Below the pieces are notes generated by a model, which worked only from the letters and a program-made list of their open reading frames with translations, was not told the DNA's origin and made no database searches. This document shows, in pieces, positions 24,833 to 34,538 of a DNA stretch of 35,689 nucleotides. Both the position numbers and the translations under genes were made by a program. Positions within the stretch are counted from its first letter, which is position 1. Every line of letters begins with the position of its first letter. This stretch comes from Ruminococcus sp. (lineage in GTDB: Bacteria; Bacillota; Clostridia; Oscillospirales; Ruminococcaceae). Where the stretch lies: the NCBI GenBank assembly GCA_017516465.1, contig JAFXCR010000036.1, positions 1 to 35,689 on the forward strand. The letters are read 5' to 3'.

Positions 24833-26914
24833 ATGTCGGATCTTGTTATAGTAGAGTCGCCTGCAAAGGCTAAAACAATACAGAAATATCTCGGTCAGGG
24901 ATATGAAGTAATTGCGTCCATGGGACATATAAGGGATCTTCCCAAATCAAAGATGGGCGTAGACAAGGAAAATGATTTCAAGCCTCAGTACACTGATATG
25001 AAGGGCAAGGAAGACGTTATCAAGGAACTTAAAAAACGTGCCCGCAAATGCGATAAGATATATCTCGCAACCGACCCTGATCGTGAAGGAGAGGCTATTT
25101 CATGGCATATAGCTCAGCTTCTCAAGCTTGATATGAATGATAATAACCGTGTTGCATTTAATGAGATTACAAAATCAGGAGTAAAAAAGGGAATGAGCAA
25201 TCCACACAAGATAGATGTGGATCTTGTAAATGCACAGCAGGCAAGACGTATTCTTGACAGACTTGTAGGCTATGAGCTGAGTCCGTTTCTCTGGAAAAAG
25301 GTCAAGAGAGGTCTTTCTGCCGGCAGAGTTCAGTCTGTTGCGGTAAAGCTTGTTGTTGACAGGGAAAATGAAATCAGAAAATTCGTACCTAAGGAATACT
25401 GGTCAGTGGACGCTAAATTCATAGCACCATCGTCCAGAAAGATATTCGATGCTTCACTCATTTCTGTTGATGGAAAGAAACCGGAGCTTTCTGTTCAGTC
25501 CGAGGCTGACAATGTTCTTGCAAGACTGGAAAATGCCGTATATACGGTAAGCTCGGTGAAAAAAAGAGTTACAAAAAAACAGCCGTCACCGCCTTTTATT
25601 ACATCGACGCTTCAGCAGGATGCGTCAAGACGTTTGAGCTTTAGTGCAAAGCGTACAATGAAGGCGGCTCAGGAGCTTTACGAAGGTGTGGATGTTGAAG
25701 GTGTAGGAGCTGTCGGTCTTATCACATATATGAGAACAGACAGCCTGCGTATTTCTGACGAGGCAAAAGCTGCTGCTGCTGAGTATATCGGAACAGTATA
25801 CGGCAAGGAATATCTGTCTCCGGAGCCGAGAAACTATAAATCAAAGAACAATGCTCAGGATGCCCATGAAGCTATACGTCCGTCAACGCCGGAACTCACT
25901 CCCGCCAGAGTAAAATCCAGCCTTACATCGGATCAGTTCAAGCTTTATAAACTCATCTGGGAAAGATTTATCGCAAGCCAGATGGCAAATGCACTTCTTG
26001 ACACGGTTTCTGTTGATATCGAAGCAAACGGATGTACATTCAGAGCGTCAGGATACTCCGTTAAATTTGACGGATTCATGACTCTTTATGTTGATTCTTC
26101 CGGCGAGGAAGAATCAGGAAAGAAAATGCTTCCGGAGCTTGCAAAGGAAGACAAGGTGAAGCTGAAATCCATTGCAGGCAACCAGCATTTTACACAGCCG
26201 CCCCCGAGATATACAGAAGCCTCTCTTATCAAGGCACTTGAGGAAAACGGCATTGGTCGTCCGAGTACCTATGCTCCGACGATAACTACAATCACCACAA
26301 GACAGTATGTTGAGCATGAGGGCAAGGCGTTGAAGCCTACAAATCTCGGCGAGGCTATAACTCAGCTTATGGCAGAGCATTTCAAGAAGATAGTTGATGC
26401 AAAATTCACTGCTCAGATGGAAAATGATCTTGATGAGGTTGAACACGGCAATAAGGACTGGGTAAGCGCACTTCATGAATTTTATGATGAATTTGAAGTT
26501 ACGCTGAAAAAAGCTGAAGCAGCTATGGATGGAAAGCGTGTGAAGGTTCCGGATGAGGTTACGGAGGTTATCTGTGAGCTTTGCGGAAAGAATATGGTCA
26601 TCAAATACAGCCGTTACGGAAAGTTTCTTGCCTGTCCGGGATTCCCAGACTGCAAGAATGCAAAGCAGATTGTTACAGAAACAGACGGAAGCTGTCCAAG
26701 ATGCGGAAAAAAGGTTCTGCTGAAAAAATCAAAGAAGGGCAGAAGCTTCTACGGATGCGAGGGATATCCTGAATGTAATTTCATGACATGGAATCTGCCC
26801 ACAAAGGAGGTATGTCCTCAGTGCGGCAAGACGCTGTTCAACAAGGGCGGAAAATCAGGTCGCCTTTTATGTGAAAATGAGGGCTGTGGCTACGAAAGAG
26901 AGCTTTCAAAATGA
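24833..26914 (+). CDS. topA: DNA topoisomerase I (type IA)
   Basis: This is a 693-residue enzyme that relaxes negative supercoils. The TOPRIM domain carries VIVESPAKAKTI and the metal-binding DPDREGE (81-87). The active-site Tyr299 sits in GLITYMRTDS. The C-terminal region (about 578-693) has three Cys-rich topoisomerase zinc ribbons: CELCG...CPGFPDC, CPRCG...CEGYPEC, and CPQCG...CENEGC. Length and domain order are normal for Firmicutes TopA. Its stop overlaps the trmFO start by 4 nt (ATGA), so the two are translationally coupled. Confidence 0.98.
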   Translation: MSDLVIVESPAKAKTIQKYLGQGYEVIASMGHIRDLPKSKMGVDKENDFKPQYTDMKGKEDVIKELKKRARKCDKIYLATDPDREGEAISWHIAQLLKLDMNDNNRVAFNEITKSGVKKGMSNPHKIDVDLVNAQQARRILDRLVGYELSPFLWKKVKRGLSAGRVQSVAVKLVVDRENEIRKFVPKEYWSVDAKFIAPSSRKIFDASLISVDGKKPELSVQSEADNVLARLENAVYTVSSVKKRVTKKQPSPPFITSTLQQDASRRLSFSAKRTMKAAQELYEGVDVEGVGAVGLITYMRTDSLRISDEAKAAAAEYIGTVYGKEYLSPEPRNYKSKNNAQDAHEAIRPSTPELTPARVKSSLTSDQFKLYKLIWERFIASQMANALLDTVSVDIEANGCTFRASGYSVKFDGFMTLYVDSSGEEESGKKMLPELAKEDKVKLKSIAGNQHFTQPPPRYTEASLIKALEENGIGRPSTYAPTITTITTRQYVEHEGKALKPTNLGEAITQLMAEHFKKIVDAKFTAQMENDLDEVEHGNKDWVSALHEFYDEFEVTLKKAEAAMDGKRVKVPDEVTEVICELCGKNMVIKYSRYGKFLACPGFPDCKNAKQIVTETDGSCPRCGKKVLLKKSKKGRSFYGCEGYPECNFMTWNLPTKEVCPQCGKTLFNKGGKSGRLLCENEGCGYERELSK

Positions 26915-28239
26915 CTGAAATAGTAAATGTTATCGGTGCTGGACTGGCAGGCTGTGAGGCGGCATGGCAGCTGGCACAGGCAGGAATAAACGTAAGACTT
27001 TACGAAATGAAGCCGGAAAAGTATTCGGCTGCTCATAAATACAGCGGATTTGCAGAGCTTGTCTGTTCAAATTCGCTCAAAGCTGCAAGAATAGAATCAG
27101 CAGCAGGACTTCTTAAATACGAAATGGAAATGCTTGGTTCGCTGACTGTTCCGTGTGCAAAGGAAAATTCCGTTGAAGCCGGAGGTGCACTTGCTGTTGA
27201 CAGGGAAAAATTCTCTGACAGCGTAACGGAAAAAATCAGGAATCATCCACTTATCGAGGTTATATACGGTGAAGTGACAGAACTTCCGGTTGGAAAATGT
27301 ATCATTGCGACAGGACCTCTTACATCAGGCGGAATGGCTGAAATAATAAAGGAACTTTGCGGTGAGGCTCTCAGTTTTTATGATGCCGCAGCACCGATTG
27401 TCACTTATGAAAGCCTTGATAAGGAACGTGTTTTCTTTGCTTCACGCTACGACAGGGGCGAGGCTGACTATATCAACTGTCCTATGGAAAAGGACGAATA
27501 TCTGGCATTTTACGAGGCTCTTACAGGTGCGGAAAGAGTACAGCTCAAGGATTTTGAAACACATCCGTTCAGTGTTTACGAGGGATGTATGCCTATCGAG
27601 GAGCTTGCCCGCAGAGGAATTGACACCATGCGTTTTGGTCCCATGAAGCCGGTAGGAATTACTGACGCCAGAACAGGCAGACGTCCCTATGCGGTAGTCC
27701 AGCTTCGCCGTGAGAATCGTGAGGGTACACTTTTCAATCTTGTGGGATTCCAGACAAATCTGAAATTCGGAGAGCAGAAACGTGTTTTCTCGATGATTCC
27801 CGGACTGGAAAACGCAGAATTCATGAGATATGGCGTAATGCACAGGAATACATTCATCAACAGTCCTGAGCTTCTTGACAGTGATTTTTCCATGAGAAGC
27901 CGCCCAGATATCTGGTTTGCCGGTCAGATAACCGGTGTTGAGGGATATATGGAATCGGCAGCAAGCGGAATTATTGCAGGAATTTCTGTTGTTAGAAAAA
28001 TAAAAGGACTTGAACCACTCAGGCTTCCGATTGACACAATGACAGGAGCTTTGAGTGCATATATAAGTGATTCTTACAATGCCGGAAAATTTCAGCCTAT
28101 GGGTGCTAATATGGGCATTCTGCCGGATATCGGTGTGAGAATAAAGGATAAAAAAGAAAAATACGGAGTATATGCACAACGTGCGATTGAATCGCTGAAA
28201 AAGGAAATGGAGAGAGTGGGCTATGAAGGTAATAGTTGA
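26911..28239 (+). CDS. trmFO: tRNA (uracil-54-C5)-methyltransferase TrmFO, folate-dependent
   Basis: This is a 442-residue FAD enzyme that makes ribothymidine at tRNA position 54 from methylenetetrahydrofolate. The FAD-binding GAGLAG is at 9-14. LVCSNSLKA holds Cys52 and EGCMPIEE holds Cys226, which match the two functional cysteines of the Bacillus enzyme. The C-terminal GQITGVEGYMESAASG is a family hallmark. It overlaps topA by 4 nt and plsX by 17 nt, so it is part of one tightly packed transcript. Confidence 0.97.
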   Translation: MTEIVNVIGAGLAGCEAAWQLAQAGINVRLYEMKPEKYSAAHKYSGFAELVCSNSLKAARIESAAGLLKYEMEMLGSLTVPCAKENSVEAGGALAVDREKFSDSVTEKIRNHPLIEVIYGEVTELPVGKCIIATGPLTSGGMAEIIKELCGEALSFYDAAAPIVTYESLDKERVFFASRYDRGEADYINCPMEKDEYLAFYEALTGAERVQLKDFETHPFSVYEGCMPIEELARRGIDTMRFGPMKPVGITDARTGRRPYAVVQLRRENREGTLFNLVGFQTNLKFGEQKRVFSMIPGLENAEFMRYGVMHRNTFINSPELLDSDFSMRSRPDIWFAGQITGVEGYMESAASGIIAGISVVRKIKGLEPLRLPIDTMTGALSAYISDSYNAGKFQPMGANMGILPDIGVRIKDKKEKYGVYAQRAIESLKKEMERVGYEGNS

Positions 28240-29218
28240 CGCTTTCGGAGGAGATAACGCTCCTCTTGAGGTCATAAAGGGATGTACTGAAGCTGTTTCT
28301 AAGCTTGGAGTTGAAATACTCCTTACAGGAAGCGAAAGTGTAATAAAGAAATGTGCTGCTGATAACGGAATCAGCCTTAACGGAATGGAAATTGCACATA
28401 CTGATGAGGTTTTTGACATACACGATGAGCCTAACGAGATAATCAAATCGAAAAAAAATACATCTCTCGGACTCGGACTTCAGCTTCTTGCTGAGGGAAA
28501 GGGTGACGCCTTCGTATGTGCCGGAAGCACAGGAGCTCTTGTAATGGGTGCAACTTTTATTGTGAAGCGTATAAAGGGAATAAAGCGTATTGCACCGTCA
28601 CCGGTACTTCCCGGAGATAAGGGCAGTTTTGTTCTGGTTGATGCCGGAGCAAATACGGAATGCCGTCCGGAAATGCTCGTACAGTTTGCCGTAATGGGAA
28701 GTGCCTATGCTGAAAAGGTTCTGGGATATAAAAATCCTAAGGTAGCACTTCTGAATATTGGTGCAGATGAAACAAAGGGACGTGATCTTGAAATAGAAGC
28801 ATATAAGCTTCTTGGTGAATCAGGCTTGAATTTCGTTGGAAATATTGAGGCAAGAGATCTTCCTGTTGGCGATGTTCAGGTAGTGGTAACTGACGGTTTT
28901 ACAGGAAATATAGCACTTAAACTTTATGAGGGACTTGGTTCGTTCTTCAGCCATAAGATAAAGTGGATATTCTCAGGAATCGGCAAGGCAGGAGCACTTT
29001 TCTCACTCGGAAAGATAAAGGCATTCCGCCGTCAGATGGACTATAAACAGGTCGGAGGTTCAGCTTTGTTAGGCGTAAAGAAGCCTGTTATCAAGGCACA
29101 TGGAAGTTCTGATGCAACTGCCTTCTACAACGCAGTAAGACAGGCAAAGAAGTGTGTTGAAGCAAATGTTACCGGAGAAATAGAAAGCTATGTTGCAGCT
29201 GCCTCCGGAAAGGAATGA
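28223..29218 (+). CDS. plsX: Phosphate acyltransferase PlsX
   Basis: This is a 331-residue enzyme that converts acyl-ACP to acyl-phosphate, the first step toward phosphatidic acid with PlsY. The N-terminus VIVDAFGGDNAP, the AGSTGALVMGAT loop, DAGANTECRPEMLVQFA, and the VTDGFTGNIALK motif identify it. The start lies 17 nt inside trmFO and gives the normal N-terminus. It is followed directly by rnc with no acpP gene between them, unlike the common plsX-...-acpP-rnc order. Confidence 0.97.
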   Translation: MKVIVDAFGGDNAPLEVIKGCTEAVSKLGVEILLTGSESVIKKCAADNGISLNGMEIAHTDEVFDIHDEPNEIIKSKKNTSLGLGLQLLAEGKGDAFVCAGSTGALVMGATFIVKRIKGIKRIAPSPVLPGDKGSFVLVDAGANTECRPEMLVQFAVMGSAYAEKVLGYKNPKVALLNIGADETKGRDLEIEAYKLLGESGLNFVGNIEARDLPVGDVQVVVTDGFTGNIALKLYEGLGSFFSHKIKWIFSGIGKAGALFSLGKIKAFRRQMDYKQVGGSALLGVKKPVIKAHGSSDATAFYNAVRQAKKCVEANVTGEIESYVAAASGKE

Positions 29219-29223
29219 TCATA

Positions 29224-29913
29224 ATGGATAATATCGCAAAATTTGAAGAAATAATCGGATATACCTTTAAAAATAAACAGCTTATCCATCAGGCACTTTC
29301 ACATTCATCATATTCAAATGAACGGAAGAAACCGAACGGAAGCAATGAGCGTCTTGAATTTCTCGGAGACAGCGTACTTTCTATCGTGGTATCCGACTTT
29401 CTGTATAAGAATCTCAATGTGGCAGAGGGGCAGCTTACAAAGATAAGAGCATCACTCGTATGTGAAAAATCGCTTCATGTCTTTGCAAAGAAGATATCGC
29501 TGGGTAATTTTCTTCTTCTCGGCAAGGGTGAGGAAAATACAGGGGGACGTCAGCGTCCGTCGATACTTGCAGACGCATTTGAAGCCGTTATTGCAGCGAT
29601 ATACCTTGACGGCGGAATGGAAGCTGCTGCAAAGCACATCCTTCGCTTCATACCGGAGGATGTCCACCATACAGGTCATCCGGTATTCAATGATTTCAAG
29701 ACAATTCTTCAGGAAGTAGTACAGAAGAATCCGGAGGAAAAAGTTGAATATGTCCTCATCGGTGAGGAAGGTCCTGACCACAACAAGCGTTTTGTGGTTG
29801 AGGTATGCCTTAATTCCCAGATGATCGGCAGAGGAAGCGGCAGAAGCAAAAAGGAAGCCGAACAGCTTGCCGCCAAGGAAGCTCTGGAGCTTATGGGTTA
29901 TGAAACACAGTAA
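29224..29913 (+). CDS. rnc: Ribonuclease III
   Basis: This is a 229-residue double-strand-specific endoribonuclease for rRNA and mRNA processing. The catalytic signature NERLEFLGD is at 41-49. The second acidic cluster is in ILADAFEAVIAAIYLDGG. A C-terminal double-stranded RNA-binding domain (about 155-227) contains GRSKKEAEQLAAKEAL. ATG 29224 is preferred to the ATG at 29215, because the AAAGG ending at 29213 is 10 nt from the former and only 1 nt from the latter. It is part of the plsX-rnc-smc-ftsY run. Confidence 0.97.
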   Translation: MDNIAKFEEIIGYTFKNKQLIHQALSHSSYSNERKKPNGSNERLEFLGDSVLSIVVSDFLYKNLNVAEGQLTKIRASLVCEKSLHVFAKKISLGNFLLLGKGEENTGGRQRPSILADAFEAVIAAIYLDGGMEAAAKHILRFIPEDVHHTGHPVFNDFKTILQEVVQKNPEEKVEYVLIGEEGPDHNKRFVVEVCLNSQMIGRGSGRSKKEAEQLAAKEALELMGYETQ

Positions 29914-30916
29914 TATTTCAATTTTTATCCCTCATATCGGATGTCCGCATCAGTGCAGTTTCTGTAATCAGCGGACTATCAGCGGAAAACAGCATGCTCC
30001 GTCCGGTGATGAGGTACAACAGATATGCACATCTGCTTTAGCAGAAGCAAAATCGCCGGAAAACAGCGAAATTGCATTTTTCGGCGGAAGTTTCACAGCT
30101 ATTCCCCATGAATACATGATGGGGCTGCTTGAAGCGGTACAGCCATTTATCGGCGTGGGAAAATTCCGTGGAATACGGATATCAACACGTCCGGACTGTA
30201 TTAACAACGATGTGCTGTCGTTGTTGAAAACTTACGGTGTGACATCAATTGAGCTTGGTGCACAGTCCATGAGCGATAAGGTTCTTGAAGCCAACGAGCG
30301 TGGACATTCGGCGGCAGATGTAGAAAAAGCCAGCCGCCTTATCCGTGAATACGGCTTTGAACTGGGATTGCAGATGATGGTCGGACTTTATAAAAGCAGT
30401 GGCGATGATGAATGGGAAACTATGGAAAAAATCGTTGAAATTCATCCGGATACAGTAAGAATTTATCCTGTTGTAATTCTTAAAGGGACCAAACTTGCGG
30501 AAATTTACGAATCAGGTGAATATGAACTTTTTTGCGGTTCATATGAAAAATGCGGATTTGACGATGTTATTGAAGCTGTTGCCGTAATGATGGAAACTTT
30601 TGAAAAAAATGGCATAAAAGTAATAAAATGTGGACTTCATGCCTCTGAATTCGTGGAGCGTGACATGATCGGCGGATTTTATCATCCGGCGTTCAGAGAA
30701 ATCTGTGAAGGACATATTTACCGCAGGAGAATGGAAAATATCATCACGGAAGATTATATAGGGAAAACTCTTGTTTTTGCCGTAAATCCGTCATGTATAA
30801 GCAAGGCAATGGGGCATAAAAAAGCAAATGCAGAATATTTCGGAAAGTCCGGAATAACGATAAAAATAATCGGCGATGAAAATATTCCAAAATACAAAGT
30901 TGAGCTGAGGAGGTGA
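29900..30916 (+). CDS. Radical SAM protein, Elp3-like
   Basis: This is a 338-residue radical SAM enzyme. The 4Fe-4S ligands are Cys15, Cys19 and Cys22 in GCPHQCSFC. EIAFFGGSFTAIP follows the core, and ELGAQSMSDKVLEANERGH is typical of the Elp3/coproporphyrinogen-oxidase-like branch. No acetyltransferase domain is present, so it is not a full Elp3. The substrate is unknown; tRNA modification is a guess from relatives. The start at 29900 lies 14 nt inside rnc and gives the right spacing to the cluster motif. The earlier frame start at 29867 would be deep inside rnc. The gene sits between rnc and smc, a common place for this family in Clostridia. Confidence 0.9.
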   Translation: MKHSNISIFIPHIGCPHQCSFCNQRTISGKQHAPSGDEVQQICTSALAEAKSPENSEIAFFGGSFTAIPHEYMMGLLEAVQPFIGVGKFRGIRISTRPDCINNDVLSLLKTYGVTSIELGAQSMSDKVLEANERGHSAADVEKASRLIREYGFELGLQMMVGLYKSSGDDEWETMEKIVEIHPDTVRIYPVVILKGTKLAEIYESGEYELFCGSYEKCGFDDVIEAVAVMMETFEKNGIKVIKCGLHASEFVERDMIGGFYHPAFREICEGHIYRRRMENIITEDYIGKTLVFAVNPSCISKAMGHKKANAEYFGKSGITIKIIGDENIPKYKVELRR

Positions 30917-30920
30917 AGAA

Positions 30921-33900
30921 ATGTATCTGAAATCACTTGAAATACAGGGCTTTAAGTCCTTTCCGGATAAGATAAGCCTGACCTTTGACAAGGGACTTAC
31001 AGCAGTAGTAGGTCCTAACGGCAGCGGAAAAAGTAATATCGGCGACTCGGTGAGGTGGGTTCTCGGAGAGCAGTCTACCAAGACGCTGAGAGGAAATAAA
31101 ATGGAGGACGTTATTTTTTCCGGTACCGTTGCAAGAAAACCCATGGGATTTGCAGCTGTTACGCTTAATATAGACAATTCCGACAAGACATTTCCTGATA
31201 TGGATGACGAGGTCGCTGTAACGAGAAAGCTATACAGAAGCGGCGACAGCGAGTACATGATAAACGGAAAATCGTGCCGTCTTAAAGATATAAACGAGCT
31301 TTTCATGGATACAGGTCTTGGTCGTGACGGATATTCTATCATCGGTCAGGGACGTATCGCTGAGATTGTCGGAGCAAAAAGCAACGAGCGCCGTGATATC
31401 TTTGAGGAAGCGGCGGGAATCTCGAAATTCCGCTACAAGAAGCTTGAAGCTGAACGAAAGCTTACATCGGCACAGGAAAATCTTGTGAGACTGACGGATA
31501 TACTTTCGGAGCTTGAAGGCAGAGTTGAACCGCTGCGGATCCAGTCGGAAAAGGCAGCGAAATTCATAAAGCTTGCAGAGCAGAGAAAAACGCTGGAAAT
31601 TTCCGTCTGGGTGAATCGTCTTGACGAGTTGAAAGAAAAGCTTGAAGCTCTTGATGAAAAGATACTTGTAAGCAGAAATGAGTATGAAAATATCGAAAAC
31701 GATATCCGCCGTGAGGAGGAGAAAATCAGCGAAGGCTACGCACGGATGCAGGAAAGCACAGTAAGATCCGACGAACTCCGTCAGAAAATGATCGAGGAGG
31801 AACAGGAAGCGTCCGGCATGAAATCCGGTATAGCCGTTTTCGAGAACGATATAAAGCACTGCGAGGAAGCAATTGAAGCCGCACGTCGGAGTATCGGAAA
31901 TTCCGAGAAAAACAGACAGTCTCTGCTTGATGGAAAGAAATCTGCTGAGAGTAAAATTGCTGAGCTTACAGATGAACTCGGAAAGCTTGAAAAGGAAATT
32001 GCAGAAGCTGAAAAGGCTCTTGCCGGAGCAGAAGCGGAAAGCTCCAGACTCGGTGAAAACGTCGATAAAGCTGGAAGCGAGATAAATGGTCTGTACATAA
32101 AGCAGAGCGAATACCGTTTTGCTGTTGAAACAGCTAAAAATGCGATTAGAGAAGAAAATTCCCGCCTTGAGGAAATAAGCGAGGGAAATACAGATTTCAG
32201 CAGAAAGCTGGAGGAGCATCGTCAGCGTCTTTCTGAGGCTGAAAAGGATAAGGAAAAAAATTCTGTTGCAAATCAGGAGCTGAAAAATAAACTCAGCGGA
32301 CTGGAAATGCTCTATAAATCGAGGAAAAATGGATTTGAACAAGCAAAGGAGGAATTTGAAAAGGCTCTCTATGAGCTTAAAGACCGTCAGCAGAGAAGAA
32401 AGATTCTGACCGATCTTGAAAATAATATGGAAGGTTTTGCAGGAAGCGTGAAGCTCGTGCTTAAAGCTGGAAAACAGGGAAGAATCGGCGGTGTTCTTGG
32501 AACAGTTGCGCAGAATATTGGTGTTAAGCCTGAGTATGCGGTAGCCGTGGAAACAGCTCTGGGCGGTGCAATGCAGAATATCATCGTTGAAAATGAGGAT
32601 ATTGCAAAGCGCTGTATCCGCTACCTTAAAGAACAGCGTGGAGGACGTGCTACATTTCTTCCGCTGACGTCGGTAAAAGGTCGTGAGCTTGATGAAAAAG
32701 GGCTTGAGGAATGCAGCGGATTCGTAAGCATTGCAAGCCGGATAATCGAAGCGGATGAGAAGTTCAGCGGAATAATCAGTTCGCTCCTTGGAAGGATAGC
32801 CATTGTTGATGATATTGATTCGGCTGCGGTTATCGCCCAAAAATACGGCTATAAATTCAGGATCGTCACGCTTGACGGTCAGGTCGTAAATGCCGGAGGA
32901 TCATTCACCGGCGGTTCGGCTCAGAAATCGGGCGGTATCATCACACGAAAGAACGAGCTTGATACGCTTGATAACGAAATAGAGAAACTTACAGTACAGC
33001 GTGATTCTCTCCGTGATAAGGCTGAAAAGCTTCGTGCGGAATCAGAAAAGCACCGTTACAATATAGAAGCGGTCAGAGAAGAACTTTCACAGAACGAGAA
33101 TGAAGCTGTCCGCATAGATGCAGAGATATCAGGTCTGAATTCTCTTATAGAACAGATGAATGCACAGTCGGAGAATTCTGAAAAGCTTGCAGAGGACGCA
33201 AGACAGAAAATCGCCGCCTGTGAAAAAAATATTGCAGACGCTGAAAAAGCACTTCTTGAAATAGCGAAGCAGATACGTCTTGCAGAGGAAAAGCTTGCTG
33301 AGGGACAGGGTGTCCGTGAGGAACTTCGTCTTAAAAGAGGAAAGCTTTCTGAAAGACTTTCACAGCTGAAAATTCAAGGGATAGAGCTTTCCGGCAGTAT
33401 AAGGAATCTTGAATCCGAGGTCGGGAGATATGACGAAAGTCTTGATGCTCTCAACCGTGACAACAAGGATGCTGAGGATGAAATAAATCGTCAGAATGAT
33501 ACCATAGCACACAAGCAGATAGATATCGAAAAGCTGAGAATACGCCTTGCCGGTTTCAAGGATAACACGGCGGCATATCAGGAGCAGATTCAGCGTTATC
33601 AGGATATGCACACCGAGCAGAATCGCCTTGTAAACGAAATGACAAAGGGACTCAGGCAATTCAATGAAGCAAAGGAAAAGCTTTCTGGCGAGATAACACG
33701 TCTTGAAGAACGCCGTGAAGCTATTTGCCGTGACAACGACTACATTATAAAGCAGCTTCTTGAAGTTTATGAGCTGACACGCTCCGAGGCTGTTGCACTT
33801 GCTGAAAAGATAGAGGATATCTCAAAAGCACAGAGAGAGCTTACAGAGATCAAAAATAAGATCCGTGCTCTTGGAAATGTAAACGTTGAAGCAATTGAGG

Positions 33901-34493
33901 AATACAAGGAAGTATCGGAGCGATATCAGTTTCTGTCAGCACAAATAGCAGATGTCCAGAGGTCAAAGGCTGAACTCGAAAAGATAATCAGCGGTCTTAC
34001 AGAAGAAATGTGCAGGATATTCTCCGAGAGCTTTGTGATAATAAATTCAAATTTCAAGGAAATATTCGTAGAGCTTTTCGGTGGAGGAAAGGCGGAGCTT
34101 ATCCTTACTGATCCGGAAAATGTTCTTGAATCCGGAATTGAAATAAGCGTTGCACCACCCGGAAAGGTTATCAAGAATCTTATTTCGCTTTCAGGCGGAG
34201 AGCAGTCGTTTGTGGCGATAGCTATCTATTTTGCGATACTTAAACTTCGTCCGGCACCGTTCTGTATTCTGGACGAGATAGATGCCGCACTTGACGAGGT
34301 AAATGTCCGCAAATATGCACAGTATCTCAAAAAGTTTACTGATACAACACAGTTCGTTCTTGTAACTCACAGACGAAGCGCAATGGAAGAGGCGAATGTG
34401 CTTTACGGAGTTACCATGCAGGAGGACGGAATATCAAAGCTTCTGAAAATGGAACAGGTAGATTTTCAGGAGGATACAGCCTCAGTTGAATAA
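30921..34493 (+). CDS. smc: Chromosome segregation protein SMC
   Basis: This is a 1190-residue condensin ATPase of full length. Walker A GPNGSGKSN is at 31-39. A long coiled coil runs at about 165-500. The hinge domain is at about 515-680 (GVLGTVAQNIGVKPEYA to GGSFTGGS). A second coiled coil runs at about 685-1010. The C-terminal ATPase half carries the signature LSGGEQ (1090-1095) and Walker B FCILDEIDAALDE (from 1114). It works as a dimer with ScpA and ScpB. The SD GAGGAGG lies just before the ATG, and the gap to the radical SAM gene is 4 nt. Confidence 0.98.
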   Translation: MYLKSLEIQGFKSFPDKISLTFDKGLTAVVGPNGSGKSNIGDSVRWVLGEQSTKTLRGNKMEDVIFSGTVARKPMGFAAVTLNIDNSDKTFPDMDDEVAVTRKLYRSGDSEYMINGKSCRLKDINELFMDTGLGRDGYSIIGQGRIAEIVGAKSNERRDIFEEAAGISKFRYKKLEAERKLTSAQENLVRLTDILSELEGRVEPLRIQSEKAAKFIKLAEQRKTLEISVWVNRLDELKEKLEALDEKILVSRNEYENIENDIRREEEKISEGYARMQESTVRSDELRQKMIEEEQEASGMKSGIAVFENDIKHCEEAIEAARRSIGNSEKNRQSLLDGKKSAESKIAELTDELGKLEKEIAEAEKALAGAEAESSRLGENVDKAGSEINGLYIKQSEYRFAVETAKNAIREENSRLEEISEGNTDFSRKLEEHRQRLSEAEKDKEKNSVANQELKNKLSGLEMLYKSRKNGFEQAKEEFEKALYELKDRQQRRKILTDLENNMEGFAGSVKLVLKAGKQGRIGGVLGTVAQNIGVKPEYAVAVETALGGAMQNIIVENEDIAKRCIRYLKEQRGGRATFLPLTSVKGRELDEKGLEECSGFVSIASRIIEADEKFSGIISSLLGRIAIVDDIDSAAVIAQKYGYKFRIVTLDGQVVNAGGSFTGGSAQKSGGIITRKNELDTLDNEIEKLTVQRDSLRDKAEKLRAESEKHRYNIEAVREELSQNENEAVRIDAEISGLNSLIEQMNAQSENSEKLAEDARQKIAACEKNIADAEKALLEIAKQIRLAEEKLAEGQGVREELRLKRGKLSERLSQLKIQGIELSGSIRNLESEVGRYDESLDALNRDNKDAEDEINRQNDTIAHKQIDIEKLRIRLAGFKDNTAAYQEQIQRYQDMHTEQNRLVNEMTKGLRQFNEAKEKLSGEITRLEERREAICRDNDYIIKQLLEVYELTRSEAVALAEKIEDISKAQRELTEIKNKIRALGNVNVEAIEEYKEVSERYQFLSAQIADVQRSKAELEKIISGLTEEMCRIFSESFVIINSNFKEIFVELFGGGKAELILTDPENVLESGIEISVAPPGKVIKNLISLSGGEQSFVAIAIYFAILKLRPAPFCILDEIDAALDEVNVRKYAQYLKKFTDTTQFVLVTHRRSAMEEANVLYGVTMQEDGISKLLKMEQVDFQEDTASVE

Positions 34494-34538
34494 TTTCTGA
34501 TGATTCACGCCGCATAATACGGCAGATTGGGAGTATTT

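Noticed and set aside
27442-28446. 334-residue open frame on the minus strand
   Set aside because: It is antisense to trmFO and plsX, which are unmistakable, and shows no recognisable motif.
31230-32840. 536-residue open frame on the minus strand
   Set aside because: It lies wholly antisense to smc, has a biased Phe/Ser/Leu composition from coiled-coil codons, and shows no domain or SD.
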